From JACCTI01 sp051005695 (GTDB lineage Bacteria > Verrucomicrobiota > Verrucomicrobiia > Chthoniobacterales > UBA10450), in NCBI GenBank assembly GCA_051005695.1, contig JBPCJC010000038.1, positions 35,595-99,594 of the forward strand: a stretch of DNA of 64,000 bases. Reading direction: 5' to 3'. The notes beneath the pieces are model-generated. The model saw nothing but the letters and a program-made list of their open reading frames with translations. It had not been told where the DNA came from and did no database searches. This document shows, piece after piece, positions 55,641 to 64,000 of this stretch; position 1 is the first letter of the stretch; the number at the start of each line of letters is the position of its first letter. The position numbers were made by a program, and so were the translations under genes.

Positions 55641-58396
55641 ATGCCGAAGAGATTCGCCTCGAGCAGAACAGCCGCGGCGAGGAAAACTGGGATCTCTGGG
55701 GTCCGTACCTGAGCGAGCGCGCCTGGGGAACGGTGCGCGAAGACTACAGCGCGAATGGGACGGCCTGGGATTATTTTCCGCATGATCACGCGCGCTCGCG
55801 CACCTTTCGCTGGAGCGAAGATGGCATCGGAGGGTTTTGCGATCTCCAGCAGCGACTTTGTCTGGCATTCGCTTTTTGGAACGGGCGCGATCCGATCCTG
55901 AAGGAACGGCTCTTCGGTCTGGGCGGCCCGGAGGGAAATCACGGCGAGGACGTGAAGGAAGTTTACTTCTACGAGGACAGCACGCCCACGCACAGTTACC
56001 AGCGGATGACCTATCGTTATCCGCAATCCGCCTTTCCCTACGAAGCTCTCGTTAGGCAAAACGCCGCCCGAACGAAACACGATCCGGAGTTTGAAATCGC
56101 CGACACCGGAGTTTTTGCGGACGGCTTCTTTGAGCTCACGATTGAATACGCCAAGCAATCGCCGGCGGATATTCTTGTGCGCCTGCAGGTGCAAAATCAG
56201 GGTGGCAACCCCGCGCAGTTGCACATTTTGCCGACGCTCTGGTTTCGCAACACCTGGGCGTGGGGCCGGGACGATCGCCGGCCGCAGCTGCGTTTGCACG
56301 GCGACGAAAATGTTTCGCCGGCGATCATCGCCTCTCATCATGCGCTCGGCGATTACACCCTGGCCTGCGAGGGCGCGCGCGATTTTCTCTTCACCGAAAA
56401 CGAGAGCAACACCGCGCGCCTTTGGAATTCGCCTAACGAGAGCAAATTCGTCAAAGACGGGATCAATGATTTCATCGTCCACGGTCGGGCGGAGGCGATC
56501 AATCCCGATCGTTCCGGGACGAAAGCGGCGGCGCATTATCCGCTCGAACTCGCGCCCGGCGAGATTCGCGTCCTTCGTTTGCGCTTGTCGCAAGTGTCAT
56601 CGCCGCAGGTCCCGGATTTCGCCGAACCGCCGCGACGCAGCCCGGCGAGCGCGCCGCCGGCGCCCCCCTCGGCAAACGCGCGCGAGGAGAATCATCCCTT
56701 CGCGGATTTCGACGCCATCTTTAGCGAACGCGCGCAGGAGGCCGATGAATTTTACCGCGCGCTCGCGCCGGATTCGTTGAACAACGAACACCGCGCAATC
56801 CAGCGGCAGGCGCTCGCGGGGATGCTCTGGAGCAAGCAGTTTTATCACTATATCGTCGAGCAATGGCTGGAGGGCGATCCGACGCAGCCCGCTCCGCCTA
56901 ACGAGAGGAAGAACGGGCGCAATTCCGGCTGGCGTCATCTTTACAACGAGCGCGTCATGTCGATGCCGGACAAATGGGAATACCCCTGGTATGCCTCGTG
57001 GGATCTGGCTTTTCATTGCCTCGCGCTCGCGCTGGTCGATCCGCATTTTGCTAAGGGCCAGCTCGATCTCATCGTGCGCGAATGGTATCAGCACGGCAAC
57101 GGCCAGGTGCCGGCTTACGAATGGAGTTTCAGCGACGTCAATCCGCCGGTGCTCGCCTGGGCCGCGTGGCGCGTCTACAAAATGGAACAGCGGCAAACCG
57201 GCCGCGGCGATCGCGCGTTTCTCGAAACCGTTTTCCATAAAATGCTCATCGGTTTTACCTGGTGGGTGAACCGGAAAGATTCTTCCGGCGATAATATTTT
57301 CGAGGGCGGATTTCTTGGGCTCGATAACATCGGCGTCTTCGATCGGAGCGCGCCCCTACCCGGCGGCGGTTATTTGGAACAAAGCGACGGCACCAGCTGG
57401 ATGGCGATGTTCTCGCTCAATCTTATGCGGATGGCGCTGGAGCTGGCGCGGGAAAACCCGGCATACGAAAATATTGCGACCAAGTTTTTCCAGCACTTCC
57501 TCGCGATCGCCGGCGCGACCAACAATCTCGGGCGCGACGGGATCGGTTTGTGGGATGAAACCGACGAATTTTATTACGACGTCCTGCATCTGCCGGGCGG
57601 ACGTTATGAACGCTTGCGGGTGCGCTCGCTCGTCGGCCTGATGCCGCTGCTCGCGGTCGAGACGATCGAGCCCGAGCTGCTCGACGGGGCGCCTGGATTC
57701 AAGGCCCGGCTCGAATGGTACCTGAATGCGCGCCCCGACCTGGCAGCGCTGATTTCCCGCTGGCACGAACCGGGTGCGGGCGATCGCCGGTTGATTGCCC
57801 TAACGAGAGGTCACCGGATGAAACGCCTGCTCCGGCGAATGCTTGATCCGGAGGAATTTCTGAGCCCGTATGGCGTGCGTTCGCTGAGTAAATATCATCG
57901 CGAGCATCCTTACATTTTGCGCGTCGATGGAATGGAAAAACGCGTGGGCTACGAGCCGGCGGAATCGGAGACCGAACTTTTCGGCGGGAACTCGAACTGG
58001 CGCGGCCCAATCTGGATGCCGATCAATTATCTCCTGATCGAATCGCTGCAAAAGTTTCACCATTATTACGGCGACGATTTCCAGGTCGAATGCCCGACCG
58101 GCTCGGGGAAATTTCTTTCCCTCGACTGTGTGGCTAACGAGTTATCCAATCGGCTAATCTCACTTTGGTTGCCGGACGAAAACGGGGTGCGCCCGTTCAC
58201 TCGCGCGCCGGGAAACAGCCTCGATACCGGGCGCGACCAGGAGCGCCATCTCTTCCACGAATTTTTCCACGGCGACACCGGCGCAGGCTTGGGTGCTTCG
58301 CATCAAACCGGCTGGACGGGATTGGTCGCGAAATTGATTCAACAACAAGGCAGCCGCGGCACGCTCGCAAAGCCCGATCCCTTCACCGACTTGTAA
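55637..58396 (+). CDS. GH63-type glucosidase (MGH1-like)
   Basis: A 919-residue glycoside hydrolase with an (alpha/alpha)6 barrel in its C-terminal half. WYASWDLAFHCLALALVDP, WHLYNERVMSMPDKWEYPW-like and GLDNIGVFDRS motifs match the bacterial GH63 group, which cleaves alpha-glucosides including mannosylglycerate or glucosylglycerate. N-terminal beta-sandwich up to about 330, with a low-complexity Pro/Ala insert near 335-350. The catalytic acids cannot be assigned with confidence. ATG overlaps the toxin stop. Confidence 0.83.
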   Translation: MNAEEIRLEQNSRGEENWDLWGPYLSERAWGTVREDYSANGTAWDYFPHDHARSRTFRWSEDGIGGFCDLQQRLCLAFAFWNGRDPILKERLFGLGGPEGNHGEDVKEVYFYEDSTPTHSYQRMTYRYPQSAFPYEALVRQNAARTKHDPEFEIADTGVFADGFFELTIEYAKQSPADILVRLQVQNQGGNPAQLHILPTLWFRNTWAWGRDDRRPQLRLHGDENVSPAIIASHHALGDYTLACEGARDFLFTENESNTARLWNSPNESKFVKDGINDFIVHGRAEAINPDRSGTKAAAHYPLELAPGEIRVLRLRLSQVSSPQVPDFAEPPRRSPASAPPAPPSANAREENHPFADFDAIFSERAQEADEFYRALAPDSLNNEHRAIQRQALAGMLWSKQFYHYIVEQWLEGDPTQPAPPNERKNGRNSGWRHLYNERVMSMPDKWEYPWYASWDLAFHCLALALVDPHFAKGQLDLIVREWYQHGNGQVPAYEWSFSDVNPPVLAWAAWRVYKMEQRQTGRGDRAFLETVFHKMLIGFTWWVNRKDSSGDNIFEGGFLGLDNIGVFDRSAPLPGGGYLEQSDGTSWMAMFSLNLMRMALELARENPAYENIATKFFQHFLAIAGATNNLGRDGIGLWDETDEFYYDVLHLPGGRYERLRVRSLVGLMPLLAVETIEPELLDGAPGFKARLEWYLNARPDLAALISRWHEPGAGDRRLIALTRGHRMKRLLRRMLDPEEFLSPYGVRSLSKYHREHPYILRVDGMEKRVGYEPAESETELFGGNSNWRGPIWMPINYLLIESLQKFHHYYGDDFQVECPTGSGKFLSLDCVANELSNRLISLWLPDENGVRPFTRAPGNSLDTGRDQERHLFHEFFHGDTGAGLGASHQTGWTGLVAKLIQQQGSRGTLAKPDPFTDL

Positions 58397-58438
58397 GTTC
58401 GTTCGGCGCGCTCCGCTGCGGCGAATCCGAGCGCGGGT

Positions 58439-59080
58439 TTAAAAGGAGAATCCGACGCCGAGATTTCCGCCCACCTGGTCGATTCCGTAGTTCGGATCGG
58501 AAAGACCGGCGTTGGAAATATGCCGATAGGAACCCTCGGCGTTGATCGACCAGCGCGAGTTCAGGAGAAAGCGCAGACCGGCGATCGCCTGGAGATTAAA
58601 TTCTATCGACTGACCGATGGCGTTTCCGGAAGCCGGGCCCTCGGTGACATCCGTGTAAACACCGCCGCCACCGACTTGAAAATACGGCACCAAGCGCGCT
58701 GATGGCTGAATGAAATTGTAGCGAAAGAATGCGGTGAAGCCCGCGATCACATCCCCGGGGCCGTGGAAGATCGGACCGCCGAAAACGTCGCCGAGAAACT
58801 CTGTGTTCCCGCGCAAAAATCCGGGCCCGACTGGATCGTAAATCATAATCCCAAGACGGGTCGTGTTGAGCGCGTAATCGACCGTGACCCGCTGATTCCC
58901 GCCGCGATCGAAAAGGAAAAACGCGCCCACCAGATCTTCCAGTTCCCAGGAGCCGGCGCTGAAGCGATCCCGCGGCGTCGGATTTGACTGACGATAAGTC
59001 ATATCACCGGCCCGGGCCGTTGCCAGCGTGAGCAGGCAGCAGAGAGCGAGAGAGAGCGAACGGGCCCGGAAAGACGTCAT
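58439..59080 (-). CDS. lipid A deacylase, PagL-like outer-membrane enzyme
   Basis: A 213-residue barrel with signal peptide (to ATARAG). The PagL motif RHISNAGLSDPNYGID is complete for His187 and Ser189. The third triad residue, Glu in Pseudomonas PagL, would be Asp201 here. The C-terminus ends VGFSF, a typical barrel signal. ATG at 59080 is chosen for the signal peptide. It would remove the 3-O-acyl chain of lipid A. Confidence 0.82.
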   Translation of the reverse strand: MTSFRARSLSLALCCLLTLATARAGDMTYRQSNPTPRDRFSAGSWELEDLVGAFFLFDRGGNQRVTVDYALNTTRLGIMIYDPVGPGFLRGNTEFLGDVFGGPIFHGPGDVIAGFTAFFRYNFIQPSARLVPYFQVGGGGVYTDVTEGPASGNAIGQSIEFNLQAIAGLRFLLNSRWSINAEGSYRHISNAGLSDPNYGIDQVGGNLGVGFSF

Positions 59081-59133
59081 ACGCGGGATGAAATGCCAGA
59101 TGATCGCCATCTGTCAATAGACCGCCGGAGGCG

Positions 59134-59628
59134 CTAACGAATTTCCGGGTTTTGCACTGCACGCGCGGCCAGCGGCGAGAAACAAAGTGCCAGCAACCCG
59201 GCGAGAATCGCGACATCGAGGATGAGATGCCAGCTGAGACTTATCCCGCGCCCGGCGCTCCCGAAACAGCCGCAGGTAATATCAATCCCGCGCATCCGCG
59301 CCGAGATCGTCGCGCAGATAAAGATCGCAGTCAGCACGCTCAGGATTGCGAGCGCCCCAAGGCGCAAACGGCCCACGATCAAAGCCAGGCCGCAGAACAT
59401 TTCCAGCCACGGAAGATAAAAGGCCAACCGAATCCCGACCGGCCAGGAAAGAATGTGAAAGTGCGCGATGTCATTCGCGAAAACCAGCGGCCGCCAGACC
59501 TTGAGCGCGCCCGCGTAAATGAAAAGCGCGCCGATCAGGACCGCGAGGATCGACCAGCCTAACGAGTGCTTCGCCGGCGGGCGCGAGACGTTCAGCAGCG
59601 GCGACTGCACGTGGGCGGAGCTGCTCAT
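59134..59628 (-). CDS. MauE/DoxX-like redox membrane protein
   Basis: A 164-residue protein with four membrane spans and a CGCFG motif in a loop (near residue 119-123), typical of MauE-like redox-associated proteins. It overlaps the rhodanese gene by 4 bp. Together with DUF1573 it suggests thiol or disulfide handling in the periplasm. TTG/ATG alternatives upstream are not needed; ATG at 59628. Confidence 0.82.
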   Translation of the reverse strand: MSSSAHVQSPLLNVSRPPAKHSLGWSILAVLIGALFIYAGALKVWRPLVFANDIAHFHILSWPVGIRLAFYLPWLEMFCGLALIVGRLRLGALAILSVLTAIFICATISARMRGIDITCGCFGSAGRGISLSWHLILDVAILAGLLALCFSPLAARAVQNPEIR

Positions 59629-60053
59629 TTCTTGGCCGCGAGCCAGCTTTCCCAGCCTCCGTGAAGGACGAAGACGTTTTTCAATTCCGCTTCCTGCCGC
59701 AGCCGGCGCGCCACTTCATGACTGGCGGAGCAACTTTGGCTGCTGCAATACACCACCACCCGTTTCTCGGGCGACCATGCCGCCAGCATTTGTGGGAGCA
59801 AGACGCTCCAGCGATCTTCGTTCAGCGAAATTGCGCCCGGAATATGTTGCTCGATAAATTGCGCATCCGGCCGCGCATCCACCCACATGACCTCCCCGCC
59901 CCAGGCCTGCGCCTGCGGGAGCGTGACCTCATCGGGAGTAATCATCGGGGCGCGCCACGACGCCGATTTCCCGTAGTAAACCGCCTGCGCGATAGCCGGC
60001 AGGAAAGCCAGCGCAACCAGGAGCAATCCCTGGCGAAGAAAAGCGCGCTTCAC
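59625..60053 (-). CDS. exported rhodanese-like protein
   Basis: A 142-residue protein with signal peptide (to AIAQA), then one rhodanese domain: WVDARPDAQF, HIPGAISL and active-site Cys103 in VVYCSSQSCS. It could transfer sulfane sulfur in the periplasm. GTG start at 60053 lies 3 bp after the DUF1573 stop. Confidence 0.86.
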   Translation of the reverse strand: MKRAFLRQGLLLVALAFLPAIAQAVYYGKSASWRAPMITPDEVTLPQAQAWGGEVMWVDARPDAQFIEQHIPGAISLNEDRWSVLLPQMLAAWSPEKRVVVYCSSQSCSASHEVARRLRQEAELKNVFVLHGGWESWLAAKK

Positions 60054-60056
60054 AGC

Positions 60057-60737
60057 CTAACGAGAAGTTGTAGTGGCCGGAGCGGCCGGGCCGGTGACCC
60101 GCGCGGTCGCGAAAAAGCTTTGCGGTAAATTGGACTTGAGCGTGAGCGTCGCGTTCACCATCTGCTTCGTCTGCGTCGGCGTCACGGTGATCGTGTACTC
60201 GCCAGGAGCCGCGCCTTTCTCCACCGAAGTCTTGAAGTCCGGCGCCGACGAGGTCACCTCCAGTTTGCTCAATTCCACGTCCTTGCCCGCCTTCACCTCG
60301 ATCTTCTTCGGAGTCGGCTCGACGCCGTTTTCCCAATAAACAAACGTCGGCCGCATCTCCAACGCGACCGGGATATCCGCCTTCAACATCAAATTAATCA
60401 CCGGCTGGTTGGGATCATCGGTGGTGACCGTGATCGCTTTTTGTTGCACGCCGGTGCGCCCGCCGATCTTGAACGTTGCGGTCACCTCACCCTTCTCGCC
60501 CGGTTCGACCAACTCCTTTTTCAACGACGCCACCGTGCAGCCGCAGGAGCTTTTCACCGAGGTAATCTTGATCGGCTTGGTCCCCTTGTTTTCGTATTTG
60601 AAATTCGCCACCGCCTCCGCGTCTGTCGCTTTCGGAGAGAGATCGATTTGCGTTTTCTCCCAGCTCAACTCGGCCCGTGCGCTCGCGCTCGCGCCGAGGC
60701 ACATCACCATGAGAATTGCTTTTGCCGTCAGGTTCAT
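60057..60737 (-). CDS. DUF1573 exported protein
   Basis: A 226-residue exported protein. ATG at 60737 gives a signal peptide (MNLTAKAILMVMCLGASA). The DUF1573 motif VKSSCGCTVA with a Cys-Gly-Cys pair is present, followed by Ig-like strands. Function unknown; the Cys pair and operon suggest redox or copper handling. The stop codon is in an exact CTCGTTAGGC motif. Confidence 0.86.
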   Translation of the reverse strand: MNLTAKAILMVMCLGASASARAELSWEKTQIDLSPKATDAEAVANFKYENKGTKPIKITSVKSSCGCTVASLKKELVEPGEKGEVTATFKIGGRTGVQQKAITVTTDDPNQPVINLMLKADIPVALEMRPTFVYWENGVEPTPKKIEVKAGKDVELSKLEVTSSAPDFKTSVEKGAAPGEYTITVTPTQTKQMVNATLTLKSNLPQSFFATARVTGPAAPATTTSR

Positions 60738-60767
60738 GCCGCAGCAAAGAGTCTCCGGCATTTTCTG

Positions 60768-61655
60768 TCAATCCTGCGCGCGCGCGGCCACGTGCTCGCG
60801 CACGTAAGCGGCCACGGCCTCCCGCCATGGGCGCGGCTTTTTTCCGGTGCGGGACTCGAATTTCGCCGTCGAAAGAACAGTGTAGGGCGGCCGGCGCGCG
60901 ATGAAATTTTTCATCTCCGCGAGCGTGATCGCGTCGACTCTGCGGGCCCGCAGTTTTACGCCTTCGTTCGCGCAACAATTCAGTGCCCACTGACCATATT
61001 CCTGCCAACTGCATCCGCCGCGATTCGCGAGATGAATGATGCCGCCGAGTCCGCCTGAAATTATTAGCGGCCGCAAAAGCTCCGTGATGTCGAGGGTGTA
61101 GGTGGGGGTCGCAAATTTATCTGCGACCGCGCTGACCGTTTCACGCTCGCGCGCCTGTTGAATAATCCAATCGACAAAGCTCGGACGATCCGGACCGAAA
61201 ACCCAGGACACGCGGACGACTAAATGACTTTCGTCCACCGCCAAAACGCGGTCTTCCCCCGCCCGCTTCGACTCGCCGTAAACGCTGATCGGCTCGGCTT
61301 CATCTTCCTCCGAATACGGCTCCGATTGTGCGCCATCGAAAACGTAGTCCGTGCTGATATGAATCATCCGCGCATTTTTTTGTGTGCAAACCTTCGCGAG
61401 CACTTCCGGCGCTTCCGCATTCAAAGCGAAGGCATCTTCCCGCTGCGTCTCGCAGCGATCGACGTTCGTCTGCGCCGCGGCATTGATCAGGACGTCAAAG
61501 TCTAACGAGTCCAGTTTCCCGCGTATGTCCGCCGGGGCCGCCAGGTCCAACTCTGCATGATTGAACCCGATGACCGCATGGTCTTGGGAGTACTCGCGGA
61601 ACAGCGCGGCGCCCAACCGTCCCCCCGCGCCGACGATGACAATCCGCCGGCTCAT
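60768..61655 (-). CDS. rfbD: dTDP-4-dehydrorhamnose reductase-like protein
   Basis: A 295-residue extended SDR. NAD(P) motif VGAGGRLG, then INAAAQTNVD, the catalytic Ser-Tyr-Lys in HISTDYVFDG and YGESKRAGE, and the C-terminal RRPPYTVLSTAKFE. These match RmlD, the last step of dTDP-rhamnose synthesis. rfbA, rfbB and rfbC are not adjacent. The upstream 112 bp hold no gene. Confidence 0.88.
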   Translation of the reverse strand: MSRRIVIVGAGGRLGAALFREYSQDHAVIGFNHAELDLAAPADIRGKLDSLDFDVLINAAAQTNVDRCETQREDAFALNAEAPEVLAKVCTQKNARMIHISTDYVFDGAQSEPYSEEDEAEPISVYGESKRAGEDRVLAVDESHLVVRVSWVFGPDRPSFVDWIIQQARERETVSAVADKFATPTYTLDITELLRPLIISGGLGGIIHLANRGGCSWQEYGQWALNCCANEGVKLRARRVDAITLAEMKNFIARRPPYTVLSTAKFESRTGKKPRPWREAVAAYVREHVAARAQD

Positions 61656-61767
61656 TCACTCACGCGGCCTCAGGTTATTTGCAGGACGAAACACGCTTGC
61701 ACGAGAGCGAAGAGAGACAGATTCGCAAGCCCCACCGCACCGATCGCGGCGTCGCTACGGAAAGTCG

Positions 61768-64000
61768 CTAAGGAAAGGTCAGCCGATAGAAACGCTTGGT
61801 GAGACCAATCGATGGAGAGTCGTTGTATTCCCAGAGGCCGGCGGAATTGGCGATAGTGTTACCGAGGAATCCGAAGCTGCCCGGGCTCGGATGGGCCGCG
61901 GATTGGACGGTGTGAACCATTCCGGGAAAACCGAGCCCTTGCAGTAGAATGTGGCCATCGGCCAGGCGGGTAATGGAGGTGATCTTGAAAACGCCGCCGG
62001 TGCTGCCGGCTTCAAACGCGCCGATGTCGCTGATGCCTGCGCGGACGTAGCCGCGCTGATCGCGCACGGGCGCAAGGTTGTCGTCGCCGGCATTGATCGC
62101 TGCGCTGCCAGCGAGCAAGGCGATGGTGTTAGTCGATCCGCCGTTATTCACGAGCGAGCCGAGCATGGGATTGGCAACGCCGACCCGATCGCCGTTGACG
62201 TCATTGGTGAAACCAGTCCCGGCGCTACCGTCGCCGATCAAGTTATGACCATCGGAAACGAAGGTGCCGTTGATGTCGGGACCGCTGGGCGAAGTGTTCT
62301 GCGCGATGAGGGTGTTGCGGACATGCACGACCGCGCCGTTGAGGCAGCGGAAGCCGCCCCCGATGTCGCCGGAATTGCCGGTAAAAGTAGTGTTAGTAAG
62401 AGTAACAATCCCGACGTTACTAAAGATGCCGCCGCCGCTGTCGCTGTTACCGCCGGGACCAAGGGCGGTGTTGTTCGCGATCGTGCTATTAGTAATCGAA
62501 AGCTGGCCACCGCTGTTAAAGATCCCACCGCCACTTCCCGCACCGGCCGCGCTGCTGACAGAGTTTCCGGAGATAGTGCTGTTTGTAATCGTGAGGACGG
62601 AGCTGTTGAAAATGCCGCCGCCGTTTCCGCTACTGTTGGCCGTGTTCCCGGAGACGGTGGCGTTGGCGATGGTTAACGTGCCGGAATTCAAAATCCCGCC
62701 GCCGGATTGCGCGGGCGTGTTGCCATTGGCAATCGTCAGGTCGCGCAGACTAACGACTGCTCCGGCATTGATCGCGAAGATGCGATAATTCCCACCGGTG
62801 TTGCGGCGGACAGTCAGCGCATTCGCACCCGGTCCCTGAATGGTGATGTTGGTGTTCAGGCTTGGAAGCACCGACGCTAATTGAATCAAGCCCGTGAGGC
62901 CGGGAACAAAGTCAATCAGATCCACCTCGTCGGCGGTGCGCGCGTTGGCGGCGGTGATTGCTTCGCGCAGCGTGCAATCGGTGGCGTTACAAACACCGTC
63001 GTTGTGATCATCCAGCGTGGTCACGGTGAAGGTTGGCGGCGGGCAGTTTAAGACCTGAGTAGCGTGCGTCCCAAGGAAGGTGCTGACCTGTGGCTGGCCG
63101 CCGATAACGAAGAGTTTTCCGTCGAAAACCGCACCCGCCATTTGCGCGCGCGGTTGCAGGAGATCCGGCAAGCTTAGCCAGGCATTAGTGGCCACATCCC
63201 AGCCCACCACAGAGGTCGAGATGTCACTTACGGGGTTAGTCCCCCTCCACATAACCGCCCGCCATAACTAACGAGTTGTTGTAACGCGCGCCCGCCGCAC
63301 CTGTGCGCGCCATCGGCAAATCGGCGATCGCGCCGTCCGACCAACTGTTGCTGAGCGGATCGTAGCGATCGGTCTTAGTCAAAGCGACGAAAGCGCTATC
63401 GGTGCCGCCAGCGCCATAGACAAAACCGCTTTGCGCAAAGATCGAGAGCGAACCTGCGGCGACTGGGTAGTTAGCGACTGGCGCCCAGGAATTACTCGCA
63501 ATGTCATAGACTTCCGCCTTGTTCAGGGCGAAGCCGTTGAAATCAAAGCCGCCGATCTTGTAAAGCTTCCCGTTTAAGATCACCGCGCCACTTCCGTAGG
63601 CCGCGGTCATCGCAGGTGCCAGGGTGGTGTAGGTGTTACTCGCCGGGTTGTAACGGTAGAGGGCGGTCTGCGTCGCCCCGCCGGAATCCACTCCGCCGAC
63701 GATGTAAACCGAACTGCCATCGCTTGCGACCGCAGCCCCGGAAAGGCCGACTGGCAACGGCGCGATCGGCGACCAGGTCGCGCCATCGAACTTGTAGGAG
63801 TTCGCAACGGCGCTCGAGATCGCCCCACCAAATCCGTAGAGATAATTGCCGACGCTAGCCGCACCGTTACCGGCGACGTCAATCGGGTAAACCGCCGCGC
63901 CACGCCAGCCGCAACCCGTGATCGAGGGCGGCGTGGGAACGGCGGTCAGATTGAGATCGATGTTACCCGCCCCATCGTAGCTAAAGGTGCCGGTGAAGCC
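61768..64000 (-). pseudogene. Kelch-repeat plus beta-helix surface protein, frameshifted, partial
   Basis: The coding frame enters from the window end and gives Kelch-type repeats (YIVGGVDSGGATQTALYRYNP, LYKIGGFDFNG..KAEVYD). At the five-G run 63241-63245 it stops as GGYVEGD, but removing one G lets it continue GTNPVSDISTSVVGWD in the next frame. The rest has a CTLREAITAANA element and many GGGI-x-N-x-G / TI-x-N units, as in polymorphic outer-membrane beta-helix proteins, ending KRFYRLTF. At least 740 residues; the N-terminus is outside. The one-base run suggests an assembly error or phase variation. Confidence 0.75.

Overview
The window looks like a chromosomal segment of a GC-rich, Gram-negative soil-type bacterium, most likely a Verrucomicrobiota member (Chthoniobacterales/Spartobacteria-like). 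That placement is inferred from gene style (PEP-CTERM protein, DUF1573 operon, dnaG-rpoD pair, mreBCD-PBP2-RNase G block, SpmA-SpmB fusion); no rRNA is present to confirm it. Coding density is high and most genes sit in short operons with 4-bp stop/start overlaps.

Layout. 1-2.9 kb: a CAU-anticodon tRNA, TreZ and a membrane protein. 2.9-7.6 kb (minus): dnaG, rpoD, a one-span membrane protein and a DUF3106-like protein. 7.6-11.8 kb: NfeD-type protease, a thiH-thiS pair, nitroreductase, outer-membrane barrel. 12-18.4 kb (minus): mreB-mreC-mreD-mrdA-rng, the rod-shape block. 18.6-28.6 kb: rpe, a GspE/PilB ATPase with its secretin, a peptidoglycan-binding protein, trmL-tal, an aldo/keto reductase and a class III aminotransferase. 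28.6-36.3 kb: a palindromic repeat, a frameshifted small gene, the purL-purF-purM operon and two coupled aldo/keto reductases. 36.4-45.4 kb: basic repeat protein, tRNA-Val, Hsp33, SpmAB-like protein, FAD oxidoreductase, and a twitching-motility operon (response regulator, two PilT-type ATPases, receiver-like protein). 45.4-49.4 kb: a 1332-residue exported protein with 14 tandem 44-residue repeats. 49.6-52.4 kb: a 2.7-kb island bounded by tRNA-Phe and a 26-bp copy of its 3' end, carrying integron-type attC sites and small cassette genes. 52.5-64 kb: aat, guaA, a VapBC-like pair coupled to a GH63-type glucosidase, PagL-like lipid A deacylase, a thiol/redox operon, an RmlD-like reductase and a frameshifted Kelch/beta-helix gene running off the window.

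The most unusual signal is not a gene. The 10-mer CTCGTTAGGC (and its complement) occurs about 22 times exactly and many more times with one mismatch, across the whole window, in both orientations, in several reading frames, between genes and often supplying stop codons. Chance predicts roughly 0.1 copies. It behaves like a genome-wide DNA signal such as an uptake sequence, recombination hotspot or segregation motif, and its core (GTTAGGC) equals the integron attC R' core consensus. True attC sites are also present in the tRNA-Phe island. All counts are by eye.
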